From positions 9,234,519 through 9,298,518 of the forward strand of contig CM049306.1 of assembly GCA_026874595.1 (NCBI GenBank): a stretch of 64,000 nt of DNA. Reading direction: 5' to 3'. This document shows, piece after piece, positions 35,708 through 47,130 of the stretch. Origin of the DNA: Sipunculus nudus (Eukaryota; Annelida; Sipuncula; Golfingiida; Sipunculidae). The notes beneath the pieces were generated by a model. That model did not search any database, was not told the DNA's origin, and saw nothing but the letters and a program-made list of their open reading frames with translations. Made by a program: the position numbers and the translations under genes. Each line of letters opens with the position of its first letter. Positions within the stretch are counted from its first letter, which is position 1.

Positions 35708-38523
35708 ATGCACATTAAAATGAGTCAACAAGGTAAGTCAGATGTTAAAATGTATGTATGGTTTGACAGTGAATATCATGAATTTTATTTTTGACAATCT
35801 AATAGCTAATTTAACTATTAAAATAATGATAACGTGTATATGTGTCAAATGAATTGACAAACTATATTGATTGTAATAACTAAGAGTTTTCAATGAAAAT
35901 CACATTTCTCTTAAATTCTCACTTTATCCATATTATTTTATTACCCGTTTAGCCTTTATTTATCGTACAGCTGTATCATCGCCTGTGGCTCTGAGCTGTC
36001 TGATCATGATTCTGATTCAACCAACGTTCAGTTCTCCAGCTCTTCCACTGATAAAGACGTCTCTTCTACCGCAAGTGGAACTGGCTGCTCGCCACTTTAA
36101 AGTTCACGCTCAAAGGGCCTTTGACGAATATGTAAGTTTGGGACAATACACTGATATTTAACATCAGATTTTCTGTATGATGCACATATAATATAAACTG
36201 GAACGTTTTAAAAATAATTCCATATGACTACTGTAGGACTAAATCCCTGCATATTGTAGACACACCCTTGATACAGGGAAAATTGATTATATGATATTTT
36301 TTATATATCTAAAGAAGACTTAAAGAAGAAATTACACAAATATGTGAATAACCACGCTTTGGTAAAACTATTTCGGTGACCAAGATACTTAAGTAAGACT
36401 ATATCTGTGACTACGAATGCATTGATAAGAAATTAAGAATGCTTTGATAGGACTATTGCTTTGACAAGGAATGCTGTGATCAGACTACTTCGGTCATTAT
36501 AAATGCCTTGACAAGACTATTGCTGTGATTAAGAATGCTTTGGTAAGTCTACTTCGGAGACTAAGAATGCTTTGATAGAACTATCGCTGTAAGTACGAAT
36601 GCTTTGATAAGACTACTTTTGTGACTAAGAATGCTTTGCTAAGACTATTGCTGTAACTACGAATGTTTTGATAAGGCTACTTCGGCGACTAGGAATACTT
36701 TGATAAGACTATTGCTGTGACTACGAATGCTTTGATAAGACTACTTTTGTGACTTAGAATGCTTTGATAAGACTATTGCTGTGACTAAGAATGTTTTGAT
36801 AAGGCTACTTCGGTGACTACGAACGCTTTGATAAGATTATGTCGGTGACCAAGAATGCTTTCATATGACTATGTCGGTGACTAAAAATGCTTTGATAATT
36901 CTTTTTAAAAAATCACTTTGTGGTTCCCGAAATTTAGATACAGATGATGCTTATGGGGAATAACATAAATTTAGCATTAGTATTCGTGCAATTAAGGAAT
37001 ACGGTACGAATATTGAATGGATTTTTAAAATTCATGATAAAAAACCGACTTTTTGTTTCTCAGTGTTGTTTCATATGTACTTGCAGTGCAAAGAGATTAC
37101 TGCTCAGGGAGAAATTCCAAATCCTGATTTTACAAACCCCTTGGCTGGCTGCGAGCTGTACGCACGCATATTGGCAGGAAATGATGAATCAGATTATATC
37201 ACACCTTCATTGGATGCTCCACAATGTACCAAGGTAAATCTAGTTATCCCCTTTGTATTTTACAAAGATGAACACATATTCAGCTAACATTGGAATCTGA
37301 AATCTGAGGCCCATCTATGATAATTTTTGTCGGTACCAAGATATCGAACAAGGTAGAAGGTAGAACCTTCATATGGCCTGAACATTTTAAATTAGTGTTG
37401 AAAAGATGTGATTGGTCTTGTAATACAATCCATTTTTTATATTGGAATTCATTAGATTGATTAGTAATTTCTAAGAATTCTTTCCTAAAAAGGCACTGTC
37501 GGCCAGGAATAAAATGGGAAAGGTTTGCGTTTTGTCTGGAAAATGCTGTTATGGAAATTTATTGTCTCCATTCAGGTCAGGACTACCTACAACGAGCACA
37601 TAAAGCTGACTGATTGTTCCTGGTGATTTAACGAACATATCGTAAAAATATTTTACACACTAGCCATATTGTTAATTGGAATGATCAAAGGAATATTTAT
37701 ATTTTTGAACTGATGGTAAAATATTTGTGTTATTTGGATTGTACGCCTTTCCTATGATCTCATTTGTTTACCTGTTTTTCTGTCAATAGGTGTCACTTCG
37801 GCAGACCCTCGTTAAGCTGTTGAAGATGAATTCGACCCTGTACCAGTTTTCTATACAAGGACTGGACTTGCTGGAGAAGGAGGGTTGTGACAGATTATGT
37901 GACGAGGAGTGTCACCCAGGGTCCACTGTGTCATCCACTTTCTACTGTACCACGTGGTCCTCCGTCCTGCCCCGTCTTAGTAATCTTCTGCTTCAGCTAC
38001 ACCACATGGTAAGTAAAAGAAAGGATAGATAAAGATGTTCCGCCTTCAGACAATATTACAGCAGCATGAAAAGCAACAGAAGTGAGAAAGCGAGTACACT
38101 GAATGAACGCTAATAGTGCCCAAAGCATTAAAATTCCGTGTCATCTTTAGATTTTATAACCCATTATCATATCTTTCCGCTATGTACAGAATATCTGAGG
38201 TAGAAAGGCTTTTTTAAAGAAATTCTAAGAAGCTACTGTTTTAAATACTTGCATTATGTTTTCTCAGCCATACAAATTAAAAATATTAAAATATTTTTAT
38301 TTAGTTAATCAATATTGCATTTTAATTCTGTATTTAGGTCGGAACACAACCGTATGCTCAACCTGCCGCTGACGTCACATCAGGACATGAAACAAGAGTC
38401 AGTTTACTGGCGGCATGGATGGCTAAACAAAATGCAAATGCAGTGTCAACAAAACTTAGTTATTGTCTAGCACATTATAACATTCTTTCCAAATCCCACT
38501 TTAGCTTTACCAAATCAGAATAG
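35708..38523 (+). CDS. Gene E: secreted Cys-rich helical protein, candidate class I cytokine-like (intact)
   Basis: Five coding exons: 35708-35732, 35971-36131, 37087-37233, 37790-38008 and 38338-38523. All introns are GT-AG with phases 1-0-0-0, giving 245 residues. Exon lengths 2-5 (161, 147, 219, 186) equal those of gene A exactly. Exon 1 is 12 bases longer and could start at either of two in-frame ATGs. The signal peptide has core VALSCLIMILI. The eight mature cysteines (63, 84, 109, 144, 148, 152, 164, 227), the Cx3Cx3C motif and the NST sequon at 125 align with gene A. The exon 4 sequence from HPGSTVSSTFYC to the last helix is nearly unchanged between copies, while exon 5 differs most. 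This is the only plus-strand copy. No named family is recognised; the cytokine-like role is inferred from exon layout, helical pattern and promoter. Confidence 0.87.
36345..36900. repeat. Degenerate ~32-bp tandem repeat in intron 2 of gene E
   Basis: About 16 units around the words AATGCTTTGATAAGACTA and TCGGTGACTA, with point differences throughout. The array explains why intron 2 is 955 bases here against 531 in gene A. Confidence 0.85.
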
Positions 38524-38596
38524 TTAACACAATGGAAAAGTTTTCAGGAAATATACGTAATGAACTAAATTCTTAAAGCAGGATCCGCTGTGTTAA

Positions 38597-38602
38597 AATA
38601 AA
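38597..38602 (+). promoter_or_regulatory. Polyadenylation signal of gene E
   Basis: AATAAA 74 bases past the stop codon, followed by a T-rich stretch. Confidence 0.65.
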
Positions 38603-38863
38603 GTTTTTATTATTTTTATCGGTGTGTTGTACATTTATTCACAAAATAATTAAAGTTGATGATTTCTGCTATCTACTTTTAACAGATTTATTCTTCCTGA
38701 TGGAGGCAAGTGTTTGGTATTTTGAATAAGACCGACCCGTTTATCCTAAGTACATATTACGGCAAATGGTTCTATATTTAACCCTGATAATGAGTGCTTT
38801 TAAAAACCCTACTAAAGGGTTCTTCCTGGTACCATTTGTTCATGAAAGGTTCTCATGAAAGAG

Positions 38864-38864
<1 letters not shown>

Positions 38865-38921
<57 letters not shown>
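38865..38921. repeat. (TA)n microsatellite
   Basis: Uninterrupted TA tract of nearly 30 dinucleotides, downstream of gene E. Confidence 0.95.
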
Positions 38922-38925
<4 letters not shown>

Positions 38926-38990
38926 TATATAACTCTGAGGGTTTGGTTGTTGATCCAGGATCAAGGTGCACGATACATATAGTATAAGTT

Positions 38991-39095
38991 AATAAAATAC
39001 ATCAATGCATTACTGTCACTACCCGTAGGTTTCGTGCACCCCATGAGAGCCATGTTACTGCGGGTAGTGACAGTAATGCATTGAGGTATTTTATG
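38991..39095. repeat. Foldback sequence, ~35-bp arms
   Basis: The left arm at 38991-39025 and the right arm at 39061-39095 are inverse copies; both contain ATGCATTACTGTCACTACCC or its complement. The 35-base loop holds CACCCCATGAGAGCC. Likely a mobile foldback or a transposon end. Confidence 0.7.
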
Positions 39096-39099
39096 AATT

Positions 39100-40840
39100 T
39101 ATAGCAGCTCTACTTTTATATATATGTATTAGAAAGAAGTTTGTGATGTCATATCATATCATTTAGAATAATCAATCATAGTAGGGTAATTGCAAGGACA
39201 GCAGCTAAAAATCATATTTTTAACTTAGTCATGTATATATGAAAAAATCCTTCCAGATGAAATGAAAACACGTTTTAAAGGAAACACTGTTTTATTTAGT
39301 TGTAAAGATCCACTTGTTTAATTTGCAATAGCCAAAAAGCTTAGCATAGGTATGCACCTAAATAATATATTTTGGCATCCGTGATATAGTGTTAGTGAAC
39401 ACTCTCTCTCAGCGGCACACACAAAATTGCGACAAGAATTGGTCCCTAGGGTGTGGTGTTCTTTGATGTCTTGACAGCTAGTAGCTGGTGTACATCAAGA
39501 ATACATTGTTGATGAACTGTCTGCGTGTTCTTGGAAACATCTGTTGTGATTCTAGATCCTCTTGTGAGGCAAATCTATATTATAAAGTTAATACTTGTAT
39601 GTTTAAAAAAATAATATATCAGGTCGAGGCAACATACAGTAGATAAACACCAAGTCATGCAGGGTGTCTTATGCGATGTTTGCACGGCTAGTACTGCTGA
39701 TACGCCTCAGTGAAAGGAACGTACACAAGTCCCTTGGCAAACCTAATGTTTCTATGTATACAAGTCTTGAATCCTAAACGAAATGTCTGCGTAGAATAAA
39801 TGCGCTGTGTGATCGGCGATAATCTCCTGAACTTTAGCGACGGTCGAAATAATATATATTCATTAATTGCGTGTTGAGTATAAGGAATGGTACGGAGAAT
39901 CGACCTGGAAAATAAGAGATGAGATACATAAGATTTATGTACAAAATATAAATACACACACATGGGGTACAAGTATGTAGCGATCCAATCTGCAGGTATT
40001 ATTTGCGTTGTGTTTGGAGAGTTTGCAAACCGTGTGATAGCGGTGGTTCAAAGTTTTCATTACGCGGCTTGAAAATTAATTACCATATGTCCCTGGTCTC
40101 TGAAGCCGCCAATGGCACCCAGAGGTAGTAATCTAACGTCAGTTATCAAAATTATACTTAAGTTGTTGATACAAACGACAAAATTTAGATTTTTTTAGCT
40201 CTCTGATACACTATTCCGTGTGCATTGTTAATGTTTGTTATGATTTAGAAAAAAAATTACCATGTTTATCATGATATCAATATCGAGTCACTCGATCCGT
40301 TATTTCCCTCAGGCCCATGAGCCCCCAGTTAAATATTTTTAAGATCAACGCGCCAGTCTGTCCTGTTTACTGGCAAGACTCAAACTAGGCTGGGAAATGT
40401 GCTATTACGCCCTTTGTATGATAAATAATTTCTCGAACAATTTCAAGAAACAGCTAAGGAGAGAGTAGTAATGTGAACACTATACAGGAGGTTAATAATA
40501 TAGTCCATGTATAGTAGCTTGTTTCATTTCTATCACTGAAGCATAATTATAATTTTGTTTGGTGACTGTTGTTTAGAAGCGGTCATTTTCCTTTTAAAAA
40601 GCTAGAACTCTTTCAAGTTCTACATGATTGGTATAACTATGAACTATTTAGAAGTTTGATATGTCATGCGACCTTTAATTATAACACTAACCGAAGGAAT
40701 CCTCGTGTATAACAAATGAGGTCTGGTTTCTTGTCACAGTGAATACACATTATACAAATATTTTAGTCTAGTGCACATTTTCGTGCACAGGAAATATCTA
40801 ACAATATACTTTAAAGTATCAGTACTTCCTTAATAACACT
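39100..40840. other. Intergenic, no gene recognised
   Basis: AT-rich sequence with scattered short open frames and no exon that I can support. Confidence 0.4.
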
Positions 40841-41030
40841 CACACACACACAAGCTTTCGAAGGGCACAGGCTTCTTCGACAGGTGGTAAGTCCTCATAT
40901 TACCACACGAAGAGAAGAAGCCTGTACTCGCGTTCCAAAGCTCGTGTGTTAGTCCAAGTTAGTCAATCTAAAAGGCGTCACTCTCACTCTTCACCTTCAT
41001 TTCGACTACAGACTAACACGGCTATACCAT
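40841..41030 (+). mobile_element. Penelope-like terminal repeat remnant with hammerhead-like segment
   Basis: 40850-40890 and 40905-40950 form a large inverted pair around GAAGAAGCCTGT and AAAGCT. This is followed by TCTAAAAGGCGTC and the end GACTAACACGGCTATACC at 41012-41028, next to a TA tract. The same module minus the first part is at 7797-7870. On the minus strand CTGTCGA, then a short stem, then CGAAAGC resembles a degenerate hammerhead ribozyme core (CUGANGA...GAAA) with one mismatch. Hammerhead motifs are known in Penelope-like retroelements; the assignment here is inference. Confidence 0.4.
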
Positions 41031-41040
41031 TAATATGTAT

Positions 41041-41055
41041 GTATGTGTATATATA

Positions 41056-41118
<63 letters not shown>
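41041..41118. repeat. TA-rich microsatellite
   Basis: Imperfect then perfect TA tract between the Penelope-like end and the long-TIR element. Confidence 0.9.
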
Positions 41119-41120
<2 letters not shown>

Positions 41121-41437
41121 TAAACGTTAAGCACGCTTGAGCATCGAGTTTCACGCCGTTGCCGGTATCGGCACCCGGGAGATCTTCAGGTAACTGACGC
41201 TTGTTGGGGGGGGGGGGACCCAGCTATGACGGTTACTTTCTTTTTACACGGTTCGGTGGTTTCAGGTGTCGGCATTTCGAAATTAATTCACTTCGTCTGT
41301 TTAATAGGATTATCGACTTGTCGCTTTTGTGGTGCAGTATGCTGTATTTCTCTGATGATCGCCCCGGGTGCCGATAACGGCAACGGCCTGAAACTCCCGA
41401 GTAATAACACGATGCTGCAGCGTGCTTAACGTTTAGT
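41119..41437. mobile_element. 319-bp element with long terminal inverted repeats
   Basis: The left end ACTAAACGTTAAGCACGCT is repeated inverted at the right end (41419-41437). The arms continue imperfectly for about 60 bases and include GCCGTTGCCG and ATCGGCACCCGGG in both. The interior is unique with a G run near 41206. It is non-autonomous. Confidence 0.8.
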
Positions 41438-41439
41438 TA

Positions 41440-42700
41440 ACCTGCTCTACCTTAGCTGTATCGAGCACTTTACTGCAAGCACTGGAACCTACTTAGGATG
41501 ATCAACATTTCATCGCTACACACATAATACAGGTTGTTAAACGGACCGACGCCTGGCAGGATAGCAATACATATAAAACCTTCCTCGGCGTGACCAACCG
41601 GAGAAAAAAAAACACATTTATAGGAATACTCATTGTCCATGAGTAGTCTTATACATGAGTAATAAACGGGGTCGGACCTACTCATCAAGAGTCAGGCGCT
41701 TCCGGTGTGGATGTCTTTACATATTCCCTGACTGAAAAACAGGATCTTAGGAAAAAAATGGAATATTTGGAACGGGATGATTATTTTGTCTCCTTTAACT
41801 CAATTTAACTACAAATATTCTATAATTTCTCTAACAGAGCTATGGTTCCCTTTAAACGATTCAGATATTTTTTTATTTACTATAAACATGACGCACTGTA
41901 TAGAGTTTCTATTTCTCATGCTGAAATGGAGTTCCCTGTTGCGGTAATACTATTCTCACTGCCATGACCTTGCAAGAACATCATATATATCTATTTCCTG
42001 CGAAGTCGTTCTCAATTTTTCTAATTCATAAATTTTGATTACAAAATCACGTAGGCTTGGATAGCTTATGGAGCAAAAGTCAAATAAAAAAAATTACTTC
42101 TTAAATTTTGCTTTTGGTGCCTTTGCCTTATTTCTTGCTAAGGTGAAAACTTGAAACACGATGGTTATTGAAGTGTTTGTTATTCCTCTGAACACGAAGA
42201 TATCACATTGGTACAAAGATATAAGATATCATCAAGTTGTCGTGTTAACCAGGGGCGGATCTACAGATTAAGTAAACCATTTGAACCTCACAAACTACAA
42301 CTTTATGCATTGCTTAAGCTAAACACAGATACCAATTATTAAGCCTAAAATGAATTGGTTGTGCACTATTTTAACTTCGGCCGCATAAACTTCCCCTTTC
42401 GTACACACGATAGTACACACAATACCTGGACACCATTTCCGTCGGTGCAATTAATTCAGCATAAAAGAAAGAAAACTCTCATTTTAAGATGACACTATTA
42501 TAAAAGAATCGTGAGCCAAAGAAATCGTGATTAGATATCCTATAATCACGCGTTTGTAAATGCCGTGGTACAAACTAAGGAGAAAGTAATACCTGAATAT
42601 ATGTGCGGAAGAATAAAAATTCTACACAGGAAATTCTAAATATACGGAAACCTTTATTATGAGATTTTATTGTCTGCTCTCGCCTAGTGCATATTCAAGT
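41440..42700. other. Intergenic, no gene recognised
   Basis: AT-rich, leading into the decayed edge of the 30-bp minisatellite. No exon is supported. Confidence 0.4.
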
Positions 42701-45700
42701 GTTTACTCTATCCTACTAGATATTACATGTCTATCTTTTATTTTTAAAAATGTAGATGTCTGTTATCATCTCCTACATATTAGAGTTTTACCTTATCAAA
42801 CTGGATATTAAATATAACCTTCCAGTAACTAAAAGGTGTACTCTCATGTGCCATATATTAAAATGTCTACTCTTGCATGCTATACATTGAAGGCCTACTT
42901 TTACCTACCATTTATCAAGTGCTGCTCTGTTCTTCTTGCTATTAAAGTGTCCATGCACTCTCACCTCCAAGTTGTCAAGGATCGACTTTCATATACTATA
43001 TATTAAAGGTGTATACTCGCTCCTTCCTAATATTACAAGTGTACACTCGCTCCTTACTAATATTACAGGTGTACAGTCTCTCCTTCCGAAAATTACAGGT
43101 GTATGCTCTCTCCTTCCTAATATTACAGGTGTATGCTCTCTCCTTCCTAATATTACAGGTGTCTGCTCTCTCCATCCTTATATTACAGGTGTCTGTTCTC
43201 TCTTTCCTACAATTACATGTGTCTGCTCTCTCCTTCCTACAATTACAGGTGTCTGATCTCTCCTTCCTACAATTACAGGTGTCTGCTCTCTCCTTCCTAC
43301 AATTACAGGTGTCTGCTCTCTCCTTCCTACAATTACAGGTGTGTAGTCTCTCCTTCCTACAATTACAGGTGTATAGTCTCTCCCTCCTTATATTACAGGT
43401 GTATGCTCTCCCCTTCCTCATATTACAGGTGAAAAGTCTCTCCCTCCTCATATTACAGGTGTATAGTCTCTCCCTCCTCATATTACAGATGTATAGTCTC
43501 TCCCTCCTCATATTACAGGTGTATAGTCTCTCCCTCCTCATATTACAGGTGTATAGTCTCTCCCTCCTCATATTACAGGTGTATAGTCTCTCCCTCCTCA
43601 TATTACAGGTGTATATTCTCTCCCTCCTCATATTACAGGTGTATAGTCTCTCCCTCCTCATATTACAGGTGTATAGTCTCCCCCTCCTCATATAACAGGT
43701 GTATAGTCTCCCCCTCCTCATATTACAGGTGTATAGTCTCTCCCTCCTCATATTACAGGTGTATAGTCTCTCCCTCCTCATATTACAGGTGTATAGTCTC
43801 TCCCTCCTCATATTACAGGTGTATAGTCTCTCCCTCCTCATATTACAGGTGTATAGTCTCTCCCTCCTCATATTACAGGTGTATAGTCTCTCCCTCCTCA
43901 TATTACAGGTGTATAGTCTCTCCCTCCTCATATTACAGGTGTATAGTCTCCCCCTCCTCATATTACAGGTGTATAGTCTCCCCCTCCTCATATTACAGGT
44001 GTATAGTCTCCCCCTCCTCATATAACAGGTGTATAGTCTCTTCCTCCTCATATTACAGGTGTATAGTCTCTCCCTCCTCATATTACAGGTGTATAGTCTC
44101 TCCCTCCTCATATTACAGGTGTATAGTCTCTCCCTCCTCATATTACAGGTGTATAGTCTCTCCCTCCTCATATTACAGGTGTATAGTCTCTCCCTCCTCA
44201 TATTACAGGTGTATAGTCTCTCCCTCCTCATATTACAGGTGTATAGTCTCTCCCTCCTCATATTACAGGTGTATAGTCTCTCCCTCCTCATATTACAGGT
44301 GTATAGTCTCTCCCTCCTCCTATTACAGGTGTATAGTCTCTCCCTCCTCTTATTACAGGTGTATAGTCTCTCCCTCTTCATATTACAGGTGTATAGTCTC
44401 TCCCTCTTCATATTACAGGTGTATAGTCTCTCCCTCTTCATATTACAGGTGTATAGTCTCTCCCTCTTCATATTACAGGTGTATAGTCTCTCCCTCCTCA
44501 TATTACAGGTGTATAGTCTCTCCCTCATCATATTACAGGTGTATAGTCTCCCCCTCCTCATATTACAGGTGTATAGTCTCCCCCTCCTCATATTACAGGT
44601 GTATAGTCTCCCCCTCCTTATATTACAGGCGTATAGTCTCCCCCTCCTCATATTACAGGTGTATAGTCTCTCCCTCCTCATATTACAGGTGTATAGTCTC
44701 TCCCTCCTCATATTACAGGTGTATATTCTCTCCCTCCTCATATCACAGGTGTATAGTCTCTCCCTCCTCATATTACAGGTGTATAGTCTCTCCCTCCTCA
44801 TATTACAGGTGTATAGTCTCTCCCTCCTCATATTACAGGAGTATAGTCTCTCCCTCCTCATATTACAGGTGTATAGTCTCTCCCTCCTCATATCACAGGT
44901 GTATAGTCTCTCCCTCCTCATATCACAGGTGTATAGTCTCTCCCTCCTCATATTACAGGTGTATAGTCTCTCCCTCCTCATATCACAGGTGTAAAGTCTC
45001 TCCCTCCTCATATCACAGGTGTATACTCTCTCCCTCCTCATATCACAGGTGTATACTCTCTCCCTCCACATATAACAGGTGTATAGTCTCTCCCTCCTCA
45101 TATTACAGGTGTATAGTCTCTCCCTCCTCATATTACAGGTGTATAGTCTCTCCCTCCTCATATTACAGGTGTATAGTCTCTCCCTCCTCCTATTACAGGT
45201 GTATAGTCTCTCCCTCCTCTTATTACAGGTGTATAGTCTCTCCCTCTTCATATTACAGGTGTATAGTCTCTCCCTCTTCATATTACAGGTGTATACTCTC
45301 TCCCTCCTCCTATTACAGGTGTATACTCTCTCCCTCCTCATATTACAGGCGTATAGTCTCCCCCTCCTCATATTACAGGCGTATAGTCTCCCCCTCCTCA
45401 TATTACAGGTTTATAGTCTCTCCCTCCTCCTATTACAGGTGTATACTCTCTCCCTCCTCCTATTACAGGTGTATACTCTCTCCCTCCTCCTATTACAGGT
45501 GTATAGTCTCTCCCTCCTCATATTACAGGTGTATAGTCTCTCCCTCTTCATATTACAGGTGTATAGTCTCTCCCTCCTCATATTACAGGTGTATAGTCTC
45601 TCCCTCCTCATATCACAGGTGTATAGTCTCTCCCTCCTCATATTACAGGTGTATAGTCTCTCCCTCCTCCTATTACAGGTTTATAGTCTCTCCCTCCTCC

Positions 45701-47130
45701 TATTACAGGTGTATACTCTCTCCCTCCTCCTATTACAGGTGTATACTCTCTCCCTCCTCCTATTACAGGTGTATACTCTCTCCCTCCTCCTATTACAGGT
45801 GTATACGCTCTCCCTCCTCCTATAACAGTTGTGTATACGCTCTCCCTCCTCCTATTACAGGTGTATACTCTCTCCCTCCTCCTATTACAGGTGTATACTC
45901 TCTCCCTCCTCATATTACAGGTGTATACTCTCTCCCTCCTCAAATTACAGGTGTATACTCTCTCCCTCTTCATATTACAGGTGTATAGTCTCTCCCTCCT
46001 CATATTACAGGTGTATAGTCTCTCCCTCCTCATATTACCGGTGTATAGTCTCTCCCTCCTCATATTACCGGTGTATAGTCTCTCCCTCCTCTTATAACAG
46101 GTGTATACTCTCTCCCTCCTCATATAACAGGTGTATACTCTCTCCCTCCTCATATTACAGGTGTATACTCTCTCCCTCCTCATATTACAGGTGTATACTC
46201 TCTCCCTCCTCCTATTACAGGTGTATACTCTCTCCCTCCTCATATTACAGGTGTATACTCTCTCCCTCCTCATATTACAGGTGCATACTCTCCCCCTCCT
46301 CATATTACAGGTGCATACTCTCCCCCTCCTCATATTACAGGTGTATACTCTCCCCCTCCTCATATTACAGGTGTATACTCTCCCCCTCCTCATATTACAG
46401 GTGTATACTCTCCCCCTCCTCATATTACAGGTGTATACTCTCCCCCTCCTCATATTACAGGTGTATACTCTCCCCCTCCTCATATTACAGGTGTATACTC
46501 TCTCCCTCCTCATATTACAGGTGTATACTCTCTCCCTCCTCCTATTACAGGTGTATAGTCTCTCCTTCCTCCTATTACCGGTGTATACTCTCTCCCTCCT
46601 CCTTTTACCGGTGTATACTCTCTCCCTCCTCCTATTACCGGTGTATAGTCTCTCCCTCCTCCTATTACCGGTGTATAGTCTCTCCCTCCTCCTATTACCG
46701 GTGTATAGTCTCTCCCTCCTCCTATTACAGGTGTATAGTCTCTCCCTCCTCCTATTACAGGTGTATAGTCTCTCCCTCCTCCTATTACAGGTGTATAGTC
46801 TCTCCCTCCTCCTATTACAGGTGTATAGTCTCTCCGTCCTCCTATTACAGGTGTATAGTCTCTCCCTCCTCCTATTACAGGTGTATAGTCTCTCCCTCCT
46901 CCTATTACAGGTGTATAGTCTCTCCCTCCTCCTATTACAGGTGTATAGTCTCTCCCTCCTCATATTACAGGTGTATACTCTCTCCCTCCTCATATTACAG
47001 GTGTATACTCTCTCTTACCTCATATTACAGGTGTATAGTCTCTCCTTCCTAATATTACAGGTGTATAGTCTCTCATCGATATTAAAGGTGTGTACTCTTT
47101 CCTACTTGATGTTAATTATCTTCTCTCATT
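42700..47130. repeat. 4.1-kb minisatellite of ~135 strict 30-bp units with decayed edges
   Basis: From about 43000 to 47090 the sequence is a tandem array of a 30-bp unit. Each unit has a pyrimidine tract (TCTCTCCCTCCTCATATTAC), then AGGTGTATAG or a variant. Phase is kept for almost the whole length, with one unit of 32 bases near 45830. Outer units at 42700-43000 and 47050-47130 are diverged, so the homogeneous core expanded inside an older repeat. Subtypes (Ser/Thr, Leu/Pro, CTCATA/CTCCTA variants) cluster in neighbouring units. Because 30 is a multiple of 3, long frames exist on both strands (VYSLSLLILQ and MRRERLYTCN decapeptides, up to 801 codons). They carry no sign of selection that I can see and are not called as genes. 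Confidence 0.95.

Noticed and set aside
2593-38523. IL-17, TNF or insulin-like assignment for the secreted family
   Set aside because: The cysteine spacing, helical pattern and exon layout do not match those families.
43000-47090. CRISPR array
   Set aside because: Units are contiguous with no unique spacers, and the surrounding DNA is eukaryotic with introns.
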